Of a stretch of 64,000 nt of DNA, positions 10,301 to 25,300 are shown one piece after another. A model generated the notes under the pieces. That model did no database searches. It worked only from the letters and a program-made list of their open reading frames with translations, and was not told the DNA's origin. Origin of the DNA: Ctena decussata (lineage: Eukaryota > Mollusca > Bivalvia > Lucinida > Lucinidae); contig OZ022512.1 of NCBI GenBank assembly GCA_963989385.1, positions 25,627,899 to 25,691,898 of the forward strand, read 5' to 3'. Made by a program: the position numbers and the translations under genes. Every line of letters begins with the position of its first letter. The stretch's first letter is position 1.

Positions 10301-13300
10301 CAAATAGGAGAAGGTTGATTCTCTATCCCACAATACAACATGTAGTTGCTAATCTGAATACCAAATATTAACCTTCTATCTTATACAGCTGCGGAAATAT
10401 CTTTGACAAAAATAAGTGGAGAGAAAGAAAAGTGAATAAATACAGGGAAGAACAAGCAGGAGAAAGCTCATTCTAAATCCCACAATACAACAAGTCATTG
10501 TCGACTCATATAACAAATATAAACCTTCCAACTTGAACAGTTGCTGAGAAATCTTTTACGAAAAATTACAGTACTGAATGCATGGAGAAAAAGAAAAGTG
10601 AACAAATACAGGGAAGAACAAGCAGGAGAAAGCCCATTCTAAATCCCACAATACAACAAGTCATTGTCAACTCATATAACAAATATAAACCTTCTTGCTG
10701 AGAAATCTTTTACGAAAAATTACAGTACTGAATGCGTGGAGAGAAAGAAAAGTGAACAAATACAGGGAAGAACAAGCAGGAGAAAGCCCATTCTAAATCC
10801 CACAATACAACAAGTCATTCTCAACTCATATAACAAATATAAACCTTCCAACTGGAACAGTTGCTGAGAAATCTTTTACGAAAAATTACAGTACTGAATG
10901 CATGGAGAGAGGAAAAGTGAACAAATACAGGGAAGAAAAAATAGGAGAAGACCGGTTCTCTATCCCACGATACAACTTGTTATTGTTAAGCTGTATACCA
11001 AATATTAACTTTCTATCTTATATCGTTGCTGAGATATATTTGACGAAAATAAATGGAGAGAAAGAAAAGTGAACAAATAGAGGGAAGAACAAGCAGGAGA
11101 GGACCCATTCTCAATCCCACGATACAACTTGTCTGTGTCATCCTGTATACCATATATAAAGTTTCCAACTGGAACAGTTGCTGAGAAATCTTTTACGAAA
11201 AATTACAGTACTGAATGCCTGGAGAGAAAGAAAAGTGAACAAATACAGGGAAGAACAAATAGGAGAAGACCGGTTCTCTATCCCACGATACAACTTGTTA
11301 TTGTTAACCTGTATACCAAATATTAACTTTCTATCTTATATTGTTGCGGAGATATCTTTGACGAAAATAAATGGAGAGAAAGAAAAGTGAACAAATAGAG
11401 GGAAGAACAAGCAGGAGAGGACCCATTCTCAATCCCACGATACAACTTGTCGGTGTCACCCTGTATACCAAATATAAAGTTTCTACCTTATATGGTTCTT
11501 CAGATATCTTTGACGAAAAAGTGTTACGGAATTACGGAAGGACGGAAGAACGGACGGAACTACGGACTACGGACAGATGTAAACCAGTATACCCCCCACT
11601 TTTTCAAAGCGGGGGTATAAACACACTGAACAACATGCTGATTGGATTAAGACAAGCATTCTGTGAAAGGCGGAGTCTTGCCTGTGACTGCATAGTCACA
11701 AAACAGAGCTAAACCAGGAAACTCAAAAAAAAGTTTATGCCGCAAATGTTGCCCAAGTAAAAATAACACATGAGCCGCGACACAAGAAACCAACAAAGTG
11801 GTTTTGCGCCCAGCGCAGACTCAGATCAGCCTGGGCATCCACCCAGTCTGATCAAAATCTTCGCTGTCCGCATTGAGGTAGCTTAGCCCCTTAGCTACCG
11901 TCTGAGCACTTAACGAAGAGTCTGTTCAAACTAGGCAGATGCCCAGGTTGATTTGAGTCTGCCATGGGCGCACAACCACATTGTTGGTTTTCTCGCGCCG
12001 CGGCTCACATATGTCTTGCTTCTGCTAGTCACAAGCGACGCAACAAAAATTATTGCCAAGATAATCTTTGTTCAAAATCAGTTATTCTATATACAGTAAA
12101 TCTGAAGGTAAACAATCAACATCAGTCATGATATGAACCATGCCATTCCAATTTAAAAGCAATTCTTTATATGCTCTATGCCAGTCTGATGGCCAGACTG
12201 GAATAGAAATTATCATATGACGTCGCATCTGAGAGTGTAATAAAGCCATGCATTAAAAACGATAATCCACTAGTTGATTATATATGCAAATTACGTCGTA
12301 ATGTTATACGTTGACGTCCATAAAAACATTGCGTTTTCTAATGGCGAAATTGTTTTAGTGCAAATTTTGCTAATAAAATGTGCTTTTAGTGTAATATGAT
12401 AAATAGAATCTTGCATTCGTGCTCCTGTATTATTAGATTTATTAAACTCATTGGGGAGAACTGATAAGATGCGAGGCAAAGCCTCGCATCTTATCTTTTT
12501 CCCCAACTCGTTTAATAAATTCAATAATACATGAGCACTCATGTAAGATCCTCTATATAAAAAGAACTGCTCTTAAAATGGACTGGTATTGAGGTCAAGA
12601 GTGTGTCTATTAACATTTGGCAAGGGGTGTACATGCCTTAGACTTGAGTGAATCTCCTTGTATCTTACCTGATTTTTTGTATTTCCCAACCTTTTTAGAA
12701 GTCTTATAAACTCCTTTCTTTCTGTATTTTTGACTAGAACAAGGTCCATAACTCCGTCGTTGAGGTGTGTGAATTTGCTGAGTCCTCTAGGAGCTATCTC
12801 AGACCTTCCAGGAATGGTAAACAAGCTAACATTTATAAAATCTCCCTTTATACTCTTCCATGGGTTGTCTTCATGTTCAGCTAAATCTGAAAGAGTGTAA
12901 GAGTGAAAGTGGTTGCTCAGATATATTTCTGGCTGACTATTTAGCTCAACTGAGGTGCTGTAAAGCCTCATCATGATGCTATTCAATATAATGCTATCTT
13001 GCATATAATGCTCTCATGTCATGGCCCCTACTAGGACTTGATCACAAAGAAATACAAGGAAACTGAGAATGAAAAAATAACAACAGGACTTAACTACAAA
13101 AGAATATAAGGCAAAAGCATATTGTTATTTTTTAATTTTGATGTACTGGAATATGTCATAAATGAGGGTAAACTGCATCATGGTGCAAATGAGAAGCCTA
13201 CTCTGTATTACTGCCATTTAATTCAGAGCTCTAGATAAGAGGGGTATTTGATGATAATTGAGGGATAATTTTTTTTATTTCTCATTGAAACCATATGTTG

Positions 13301-16300
13301 TGACCCCTCATCTGAACCGTCTCGCTGAGACGGTTCAGATGAGGGGTCACAACATATGTTTTTATGCAGAATTATAAAAAATTATCCCTAATTATCAACA
13401 AATACTCCCTCTTATCTAGAGCCCTGTAATTATAAGAAAAATTTAAACAATATTCCTTGCTGAAGGCAAACAGTATTTTTTAACTCTTAATCGCGCTTGC
13501 TACACATCAACAAAGCTCATGAGAGTCTAAAACAAGAATTTTTCAGAGTACAATGTCTCACTTATCTACAGATTTTCACAAAAAGGAGCTAAACTAGAAA
13601 ATTGGATGGAAGTTGAAGCTGCTGTCACATACAATGCCAATACCCAAAATGTTTTACCTGTCTTGCTTTCTGGTAGTTGCAGGTGAGACAATTATGTTGG
13701 TAAAAAATGATTTGTAGTTTCCTCAATTCTAGAAATAACTGTTAAACCCTAATGTGTCTCACTGGCTTGTTTAACTGAGGGCTTTCCCATCATATCCACC
13801 TTGTTTTTGGACAGAAAGCAAACCATCTTGAAGGGCAACCCACCCTAGGTGTTGTTTCTTACCTACAAGTGCTTCACTGTCATTAGATTCTTCTAACGGA
13901 TTAAATGGCATCACTAAATCAGTATGAATCTCATCTGCACTGGATATTCTCTCATTCCAACAAACACCACATCTGGAACAGAATTTTAGTAATTACCATA
14001 TTGAACCTATAGAGAGGTCCCGTAGTTGAGTGGTTAGAGTGACTTGGTTATGGTGCATAAAGTCGCCGGAAGGTCGTGAGTTCGCGGCTCACCGTCACCA
14101 TCCGACGACTGGAAAGCTCTTTCTGTCAACCCTGCAGTAAATGGGTACTTTTTTTTGAATCAAGGAAGGATAAGGCAGCAAAAGGAGAGAGATGGGCTCC
14201 GTCTTTCATCAGCTGTGACCAAGATACAGTGAGTCTCTAACCCCCACTGCCCCTACGGCTATTAGGCTATGGGAAACCTTTACCTTTTTTATATTGAACC
14301 TAGCTGTTACCCCTTCTTATAAAGAGTCATACAGACTCACTAATATTTTTTATCCAAGTTCCTCAAGAGCCATATCATATTGCATCAGATTTTGTCTGCG
14401 GGTGACAATAATTTTCAATATTTTGTCAAAGCAATAAACTTTACAAGTTCTTATACAAGAACATGTAAATCCACAAATACTTTATGTTCCATGAAAAGGA
14501 TCCTGGCAAATAGTATAGACCCAGATCAGACATGGTCAAAAAGGGTTTGTCAGTGCCTGCACTGTTTGCCTTAAATACTGTAAAAATTCTATTTTTTGGG
14601 GACAGATGGGGCTAAGCAAACAGTGTAGTCCATGATCAGACTGCTCCTTTTGGGAGCAATCTGATCATGGTCTCCAATGTTAGCCATTTCTTCCGCATCT
14701 TTTGATGCATCTATACAATGTAAAACCAAATTGTTCCATATTTATGACTATTACTGTCATTACTTTGGGTGTCCCAATTTATAGAACTTTTACGGTATCC
14801 AATTAGACATCCCGTATATGAGAAATTGACCTGTTCAAACTCTGAGGTAGGAAAATCCACTAGGCAGTACAGGGTTAAGTTTATACTTGTATGCATATTA
14901 CATTTTACACAATAACAGCAACTGCAAAAATCATTATAACTGATTATATCATGTTATTATAGAAAAATATTTTTTTTGAGTATCACTTATCAAAACCTTG
15001 AAATTTGTTATAAGCCCATGCTCACCCTCTCCAACAAGGAACAAACTTTTTTCTCTCTGGTTGTGGACTGGCTGGAATGTATTCTATGTCACATTTGTAA
15101 GACCTACAAATGTACAATATATGGATAATATATTATTATTGTGGAGATTATAATGCTGAAAGTGAAACATACACTATATTAATCTTATTAAACCCCAAAA
15201 GGCATTAACCCATTGCACTCTGGGTATTTAATGTCGTCTGCTGAAATTGTCGTCTGCATCAAAAATCATGAATATTTTGACAATATTGGTCTAACTAACT
15301 CTTGTAGAAATGATGTCTAGGCAGCAAACAGTTTGGATCTCAGATCAGGCCCCACATTTGTGGGGCCTGATCTGAGAACCAAACTGTTTTGCCCAGATAC
15401 CCCTAAAGGGGTATCCCAAATGGATTGGGTTAAATACAAGAATTGGAGAGGCATTATTTAGAACCCAAAGAGTAAGTCTCTCAGCAATGCTTCCAATAAC
15501 TAATATTTAATTTATGTACATCATGTCAGAATAATAGCTGCTCTTTTCCATCACTGAAACATTCCGCAAATGCAGTAAATACCATATGAAATATGAAGAG
15601 GCAGCCAACATCTATGTATAAACTAAAAGCTTCATTACATTTGTGCAGACTTGGTTTTAAATGAAATAGTTTGTTCCTCAAGAGTTAAATTAATTCTTTT
15701 GAGAGCAGACCCAATTTTGACAGAGCTTCTTCATCCATGGAAGAATACAGGAAAACACAAAAGTTGTTTCCCTTTGCAAATGTCTTGAGCCATATTAGGT
15801 TAAAATTACATTTTTTGTAACAGATAAACTGGAGGAACTATCACAAACACCTGAAAGTACCCATTTTAATGTGAAATTTCAGTTTGGCAACTTTTCTCAA
15901 TACAAAATAATTTTTGTGGTGTGCCATTTTTCGCGGTTTTTCGCGGTCACCCAGAAACGCGAATATTGAAATCGCCACATAATTTCCTGCTTCTTAAAAG
16001 TCTCTTCAGTAGACATAGTGTGCATCAATTTTGTTTTTGTTTGCTCCGGTAAATTTTGGTAGTCTTTTCATTTGATCCAGCTCTTTCATTAACCTGCTGC
16101 CCTGCCGCAGGTTAATAAACGAACTGGCTCAAGTAAAAAACAAGCAATTTTACTTTTCCTGCATGTTACTAACCACGAAAATTAAAAATCGCGAAAATCA
16201 ATATTTATTTTTTTTACCCTAAACCGTGAAATTTTGAACCCACAAAAATTATGTATATGGTACTATGTACAAGTAAAATCGCACTGTTATAATTTGAATA

Positions 16301-19300
16301 ACTATTTGAAGAAGCTTGAATTTTTAATTCAAATGTAGAAATGGAAATGTGAGTTTCCTAGGCATGATTTCATTAGAAACTGTCTATCAAAACATTGGAA
16401 GTAGATGCCTCATGTCCGTTTTTCATTGTAAAGAAATACAAAACATGAACAATTTTCTCAGAATAATCATTCCCTATTCTGGCCCCGAGGCTATAAACTT
16501 TTTTCGCGCTCAACTCAGCTGAGCATGAAATTTTCTCTGCTGATAGATATGAAAATGCCAACTAATGTTGGCATTTTCATATTCATAAGCAGAAAAAATG
16601 TCATACTCAGCTAAACAGAGCAAGAAAACAACTGTATACATCAGTAATTTGCTATTTATTAGCAGGTAAAATTTCCTGTTCAGCTGAGTTGAGCATGAAA
16701 AAAGTTTTATAACCTTGGGGCCTGAAGTCTCTCTTATTTCTGTACTATACATACCTCAACTTTGACTTGGTCAAAGCCTTTACAAAAGCTGGTTCTAATC
16801 CTCTTTTACCAAGAGACCTGTATCGCCTTCTGAAATTGAGAACATTTCCGGCAAACCCGTACTGACTGTTGAAGCACCACTGCATAAACTTGTCTTCTCT
16901 GTACACTGAGGTTATGTCTACAGGCGTGAACTTGCCAAGGATTATGTGGATGACAGCACTAGCTATGTCATCGGTACCCATGGCTGATCTCACAATATGG
17001 TTTGTTGTTCCTGTGAATAAACACACTAAAGTTTCAGACTCATGATGGCATTTCTAATGGAGGTACGAATGTAACGCTACGTCTGATTGGATAAAACGTC
17101 AAAAATATATACTGTCCCAAATCTGACGTCATTAATTATGAAACATCGCCTCTCATTGACTGACATATCGTTTAACGCTGCTGAAAGCGCTTGCTGTAAG
17201 TGTAAAGTATATGTGGTAGACTTTGATAGGCAAAATATGGTAAAGTGCTTTAGAGTGAAGATAACTGTACCAAAAATTGTCATTTGGGGAGGTAAATCAT
17301 TGGTTTTATGGTCATAAATTGAAGCATCGCCATAAAACCAGATTTTCGACCATAAAACTGACGATTTACCTCCCCAAATGACAATTTTGAGTACAGCTAT
17401 CCCCTAAATATAGGCATTTATAGGCATTCTGGCAAATGCTCTCAAACATGGTATTCTGTCATTGCCAACTTTATGTCCCATGTTTATTCTGCAATAAAAC
17501 TGGGGGTTTGCCTCTCTAGAGTAACCCAATATCTAAATTAGTCTTAAATGAAATTCTGCTACAAAATAAGTTTTCCCTTCAAAAATAATTCCAAAAATCT
17601 AGATCCATCTTCTAAGTTTCCCTTCAAAAACAGTCTCAAAAATCTAGATCCATCTTAGAAGATGGAGCCAGATTTTTGGGATTGCTTTTGGAAGGGAAAA
17701 ACCTCTGTTTTATAACCCAAGAAATATGGTTACACAGAGTTGGTTGGCAACAGCATTTACAATGTTTGTATTTACCCATTTACCTGTACAGGCCATTAAT
17801 AAGGATCTAAGACCTTAAACCATTCTTAACAGAGCTCTAGGTAATGGAAATCTCAGACAATAATTTTGAAATATGCAATTCTTAAGTAAAACATGTCTAA
17901 CTAGAATTGTTTTTCTACAAAAAAAACAGATGTCTCCCCCCTTTCTGATGTCAAAAGGATCAGTCATTAAATACAATTTCAAACGGAAACTTTAAATACA
18001 ATTTCTAATACAAATACTGGTCATTTTTCATGCAACCAATGAGCTCGTATCCAGTAAAGATATTTTGTGATAGACTAATAGACAGACGCCAAGGGAAAAA
18101 CAATATGTTTCCCTACCCTGAAGCAGGGATTCATAATAAGTAAAAAGTATAAATGCAAGAGTTATAGTTGTTATTCTCTGCATGTCATGTAATGTTGACT
18201 AATATTCATATTTAGTTTTTGTCAAAAAATATAAATGCAAGAGTTACAGTGCTCTGCACCTCGTCTATTTATATGTTGACTGATATTTGTATAAAGTTTC
18301 ATGAATATAGCTTAAACGGTTTTCAAGTTATAGAGCTTAGACGATTGAGACATGATTTTGTGAATGACAAAGTTCCAAGGGAAATAACTCAAATAGTATA
18401 AATGCTGTGCTCTGCAGGTTGTCTAGTGTTGACTGACATTTGTATGAAGTTTCGTGAATATAGCTTGTCCGGTTTTCAAGTAATAAAGCGATTGAGACAC
18501 GATTTTGTGACTGACAAAGGTCCAAGGGAAATAACTCAAGAAGTATAAATGCAAGAGTTATGGTTCTTGCACTATGCAATTCTTCTAATGTTGATTGATA
18601 TTTGTATGAAGTTTCGTGAATATAGCTTGAATGGTTTTCAAGTTATAGAGCAGACACGACTGACACAATTTTGTGACTGACAAAGTTCTAAGGGAAATAA
18701 CTCAAATAGTATAAATGCTAAAGTTATGGTTCTTGCATTCTGCACGTCGTCTGATGTTGATTGATATTTGTATGAACTTTCATGAATATAGCTTGAATGG
18801 TTTTAAAGTTATAGACGGACTCGACTGAGACGCAATTTTGTGATGGACAAAGTTCCAAGGGAAATAACTCAAAAAGGATAAACGCCAGAGTGCATTCTGC
18901 ACGTCGTCTGATGTTGATTGATATTTGTATGAACTTTCATGAATATAGCTTGAATGGTTTTAAAGTTATAGACGGACTCGACTGAGACGCAATTTTGTGA
19001 TGGACAAAGTTCCAAGGGAAATAACTCAAAAAGTATAAATGCCAGAGTTACCATTTGTGCACTCTGCATATCGCCTGATGTTGATTGATATTTGTATGAA
19101 GTTTCGTGAATAAAGCTTGAGCAGCTTTCAAGTTATAGAGCGGACACAATTTTGTGACGGACTAAGTTCCAAGGGAAATAACTCAAAAAGTATAAATGCC
19201 AGAGTTACCATTCTTGCACTCTGCACGTCGTCTCATGTTGATTGATATTTATATGAAGTTTCGCGAATATAGCTTGAGCAGTTTTCAAGTTATAGAACGG

Positions 19301-22300
19301 ACACAATTTTGTGATGGACTAAGTTCCAAGGGAAATAACTCAAAAAGTATAAATGCCAGAGTTACCATTCTTGCACTCTGCACGTCGTCTCATGTTGATT
19401 GATATTTATATGAAGTTTCGCGAATATAGCTTGAGCGGTTTTCAAGTTATAGAACGGACACGATTTGTGATGGACTAAGTTCCAAGGGAAATAACTCAAA
19501 AAGTATAAACGCCAATAATTTGAAAGTCCCTGCCATATCTCGAAATTATATGAAAAATTTTAAACTGACATGGATATGTTAAATCATATTCGAACTAATT
19601 CACATTTCAATCAATTTGCAAAATTTTATAAAAAAAAATAGATAAAAATTAAAGACATGAATTTATTGTGATTTTTATACAACATATATCATTTTCCTGG
19701 CAAAAGGATGCAAATGCTGCAAAGCCTAACTTGCTATTACCTGTAGGTATAATCCCAACTGGTAATTTTGCTCTAACAGGAGTGAATCCTGGTTTGGGTT
19801 CAATGTCATAATCTTTCTGAGAGTGAGTGAGTAGGCCATCTATAACTTTGTTGGCTGTTCCGTCACCTCCCATTGCTACAATGCTGAAATTTAAAATGTC
19901 AAAGTGTTAATATTTTTATCACTGCTCCAGATAAGGAGGAGTTTTAATGATAATTCTGAAATATATATGAGCCACGCCATGAGAAAACCAACAATGTGGT
20001 TGTCCACCCAGCACAGACTTAGATCAGCCTGGTCATCCGCTAAAACCTTTCAGTCTCTCTGCTAAGGGCTTAAAGGGTAGCTAAGGGTCTTAGCTACCTC
20101 CATGCAGACAGCGAAGGCTCTGATCAGACTGGGCGGATGCCCAGGCTGATCTGAGTTTGCGCTGGGCGCACAACCACATTGTTGGTTTTGTCGTGTCGTG
20201 GCTCAATTATGTTTTCCATTATTTTCCATAAAGGCATTGTGGACCTCAATTACTGCTTCTTGCATGGTCACTTTATTTGTGATGGTTAATGCTAAGACTT
20301 GCCTTTTAAAACTAAACAATATTAATACTGAAAGCACCAAAAAAGAAAATACATGTAGTTGAATTTGCAAAAACATAGATCAAGATGAGGTGGCTCATAC
20401 TGAGCCACCTCATCTGCCTCTGTGTTCTTAGCCCTCTATTCTTTGAATTCTCAATACGATATAGCTTCAAAAATAAAGATTTTGAAATTTTGCAGATGTA
20501 ACTTCTGTCTGTCTTTCTTTTCTTTCTTTTTCAGTCCCTTAAGGTATGAAAGTAAATTAAAACATCTTTTGGGTAAGGGCCATGACACAGGACAACCATC
20601 AAAATTTTTGTAACATTATCTCTACAGTATCAGTGCAAAATGTTAAGTTTACTCTGCTCTTAGAATACTAAGCATACATACCAATCATAATCACTCAAGT
20701 TTATGTGCACCATGTCTTGTTTGATATGTTCATTATGCTGTACCTCTGAAATAGAAAGAGAAGATGCACAGTTCCTGAATTATCTCCCTTTATGGCAATA
20801 ATCAAGGACACTAAATACTTGCAAGGGGAGACAATAGCACTTACTGCCAAGTTTCTTCTCAGTCTGGTAAAAGAGGGATCAAACTAACATCTTCAGAGCT
20901 CTAGATAAGAGGGAGTATTTGATGATAATTAAGGATATTTTTTCTTATTTCACATTCAAACCATTATGTTGTGAGGGGTCACAACATGTTTTTATGCAGA
21001 ATTAACATACATTATCCCTAATTATCACCAAATACTCCCTAGCTCTTATCAACAGCTCTGCATCTTAGTACTTAGAGACCATATGTGACAGTGCCTGCGA
21101 TTTTGAGCCTTGTGGAGGTGCGACGTTGACGTCACGAAATGTGAAATGAAAGTGACGTCATAAAATTTGCACGTAAAGTTAATTGTATTTCCGCGCACTA
21201 ATAAATTTCAAAGCGTCACCTGGAAAGAGTGATTCAACATTTTTATCGGCGGGTTTAATTTTCTTCATCTACACTCTTTTAAGAATGTTCGTATTTTAGA
21301 TCTTTGAAAAGAGATGTCATGAACCAGAATTATAAAGGCTTATCCAGCTAGTATGTAAATTGTATCCATTCAGTGAAACAAACAAAAAATTGGGTGGTTG
21401 TGAATTTTGATTGCTTTTGCAGTAATTCTAAGCGCTATTTCTTTGTGCTTCTCAAAATCTATTCTGGAAGCACTAATAACTACGAAAATGTCAAAAACAA
21501 AATTTCCGATTTTCGCTCCATAAGGCTCAAAATGCAAGACACTGTCACATATTTGTACACCATTTGGCTCTGTCTACCAAATCAACCTTGCATATATAGG
21601 CTTGTTATTGTTGTTTTTTCAATTCTTATAACAATCTTCTCCAGGTGGCTTAGTCCATAGGGTATAGTCCATAGTGGCATAGTCCATAGGGTATAGGCAG
21701 CTCAATCAACTCTTTCCTTCTTTAAACTTAGACAAAAAATGTCCAGTCTAATAACATTGCTAATAACTGACATTCCCAGCAAAAAGTGCAGACCCTGACC
21801 AGACTGCTCCTTAGAAGCAGTGAGATATTGGTCTATACTGTATGCAGAGCTAGACTGCAGCCTGTCTGAATAATTACTTGTGTTAGAACTACTATATCAT
21901 AAAATGACTCTGAGCAAAGAGACTGAAATCCATTTTGAGCCAGTAGACAAATATGAAGTAAAGAATGTCTTTTTTCTGTCTTTCAAAGGAATAATTTTCT
22001 CAGCTGATGGACTCCGCAGAGACTTCTTTTACCATATAACAAAGGGCATCAGAAATGGCTGTATTATAATCAATAATCCATAAGCCTATCGATCTCACTA
22101 CATCAACACTTACTTGAAAATCAGAATTGACTTGCATAGTGTGAAAATGTAACTTTTGGCATATAAAACAAAGAAAACACAGATCAGCCTGCAGATTTGT
22201 GAAAAGTTGCATTTGATGCACAAAAATGTGAAAAGTTGCATTTGATGCACACACTGATATGGGTATTTACAGTATGCAAATTGCTTAAGATCCCTTTTCA

Positions 22301-25300
22301 CACAGTGCCAATCAAATATGCTATGACAATCGTAAGTTTTCCATTACCGGTACTTGTAGTATTTTCCAATATACTGCATTTTCCAAGAACTTAGTAAATC
22401 AATGCTGTTAAGACAGTTTCAGGTCTCCAAATAAGCAAAAATTCAAGGATACATAGAGTCAACTCGCAATATCTCAAACACTGGTATCTCAAATTACCGT
22501 CTTATGCCAAAGAATATATTTTGGACACATTTCCTATTTTTATTTTCATTTCAACCCCTTATATCTCAAACCACTGATATCTGAAAGTAAATTTTCTGAG
22601 ACCAGAAAATTTACTTTGAGATATCAGTAGTTTGGGATGAACTTCAACTTTGAGATATCGACAGTTGACTAGGGCACCCGCTGCAGTATTCGACCAGTCA
22701 GTGCAATTAATTTAATTACCGTTATCTGTCCATAATTATGCGTAAAAACACGTTTTACATTGTTTACAATACACACCTTCTCTAACCGGAAGTTATCAGA
22801 GGCGTACTCGATTAACAATTTTCCGCGTCAAAACCATTTGGGGTCCCCAAGGGGGGCGTTCTAGTATTCGACCAGTTGAGGTAAAATTCGACCAGGTGTA
22901 CGTTTTTAAAAAATATGTGTCATAGCTCCAGGAATCACTTCAGAAACTATTTTCAAGCACAATTTATATTCAATGCATACTAAACTGATTGAAATCATTT
23001 AGTAATAACAAAATTATCATCATCTCCCTAAGCTGACAAGGACGCTATTACAAAGTAGTGCAAGAAATGATTCACATTTCAAGCACAGGCACTTGTTTCA
23101 CAGAAATGATATTTTATGTAACATTTTCTATTTGTATAAGTATTGTTTTACTGTTTGAATAAAATCACCAATCAAATTAGAAGTCTTCAATATACTATTT
23201 AAATCATCCTGTTTGCGGACTCAAATTAATCCATACCTGGTCGAATACTACATACTGCTCATTGACCTGTTCTAGTATTCGACCAGCACTGGTCACGTGA
23301 TTGTAAAGGTCAAACTATATTTGGACAAGGTGCACATGGTGATATGAAGCGTGACTGCTTGTTATTCACATAAGTTGATCTTTTGTAAATTATGTTACTT
23401 CTCATTTTCATTTGAATATAAAGTATATTCCTTACAGGAAGTTATAAAAATGGCGGAAATTGCTAGTCTGACTTGATTCAATTAAATTATAATGACCACA
23501 AGTGACTTTTTATTAGCATAGCCCATTCAGCAACTAGAGAAAATGAAGGAGTAATTGCGCATGCATAAAAATATGAAAGCAAATATTTGATTGGTTGATA
23601 CATATTGAGGCTACAGACAGGGAAAACCTGAGCTGGTCGAATACTGCAGCTGGTCGAATACTGCAGCGGGTGCCCTATATTTTTTTCTTAAGTTTCTACA
23701 CAAAAACATTTTGGAGGACCATAATACAATCACCTTTTCAGTGTGATTTTCAATTGAAAAGGGAGACAACAAGAGCTGTCGCCTGACAGCATAGCTCGCC
23801 TGAATAGGTGCTTGCCCATCACACAGTTGCTATGGTGGTGTGGACTACTAAGCATAAAACTTCAGACAAGCATGTCCATAATGACAACACGTTTATAAAC
23901 AAAAGCTATCTCAGAAATAAGTCTTAAAATAAAATAAAAATAAAAATAATCCACATGAAATGTCAAAGTGTATGAGCTTGAGGTCAAATAACTAACGGGT
24001 GGGGGGCTGCAGGGGCTAGGATGTATGAAAACCTTGAACCATTATCTAACATCAGTCCAAGTAATAGCATCAACTGAGTCCATCGTGGCACTGTGAAATT
24101 ATGTCTTCATAAATATAAAACTTTACCAAATCTTTAAGACAAAATTCAAAGTTGATGACCTTGACTTCAAGGTCATCCAGTGGGGTAAGTATAAGGTGTT
24201 TTGTAAAAACTCAAAACAGTGTCTAACATCAGTTCAAGTGTAAATTAAATCTCTGCCAAGCATTATGAATCAGTACACAATTAGAAAACTTTAATAAAGA
24301 CCAAATTTCCTAAGTCCCTGACCTTGACATCAAGGTCATTAAGCGGGGGTCAGGGAAGTACTATGTAAAACTTTGGACTAATATCTAACTACAGTGCAAA
24401 TATAAAAAGAATTCATCTGTGAATTCAGGAGATATGTGTCTTTAAAAAACATCCAATCAATAAAAAGACAATTTTCTAAGTTCATGACCTTAATATCAAG
24501 GTCACCGAGGGGGCTGGGGGTAGTACCTTGGAAAACTTTGGACCAATATCTAAGTACAGTGCAAGTATCAAAGAAATCCATCTATGGGTTAGGGAGATAT
24601 TGGGCTTTATAAAACTTTAACCAAAACATCCAGTCCAAAAAAACTCCCAATTTTCTAAGTCCATGACCTTGACATCAAGGTCACGGAGTGGGGGGGGGGT
24701 GGTACCCTGTTAAACTTTGGACCAATATCTAACTACAGAGTAAGTATCAAAAGAAACCATCCACGGGTTAAGGAGATACAGGTCTTTAAAAAACTTTAAC
24801 CAAAACATCCAATCCGGACGCTGACGCTGACGCGGACGCGGACGCGGACGCGGACGCCAAGGTGACAACAATAGCTCTTCCTGAACTTTCGTTCAGGCGA
24901 GCTTAAAATGAAACTGACAGAGTTGCTTCCCCAACAAGTGTAACCATTCACCCTTTTTTTGATCACAGTGAGTCCACCTTGTGACCCAGGTCAGCAGTAA
25001 AACAGGGCTACAGATAAGAGGGGATATTGAGGATAATTCAAAGATAATTTTTCTTATTTCTCAACGAAAACATATGTTGTGACCCCTCATTAGAACCGTC
25101 TCGACGAGACGGTTCTAATGGTGGGTCACAAAATATGTTTTTGTGGAGAAATATGAATAATTGTCCCTAAATTATTTCCGTTACCCCTTCTTATCTGGAG
25201 CACTGGTAAAACTCTTCTTACCTACGCAATCCACACTAACTCCTGCTGAGTCGAATAAAGGAAATACCCTGGTTTTGTACACTGATGCACCATGCTTGGT

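Noticed and set aside
18105..19530. CRISPR-like array
   Set aside because: Repeats are about 158 bp with no spacers, in a eukaryotic intron. It is an ordinary tandem array.
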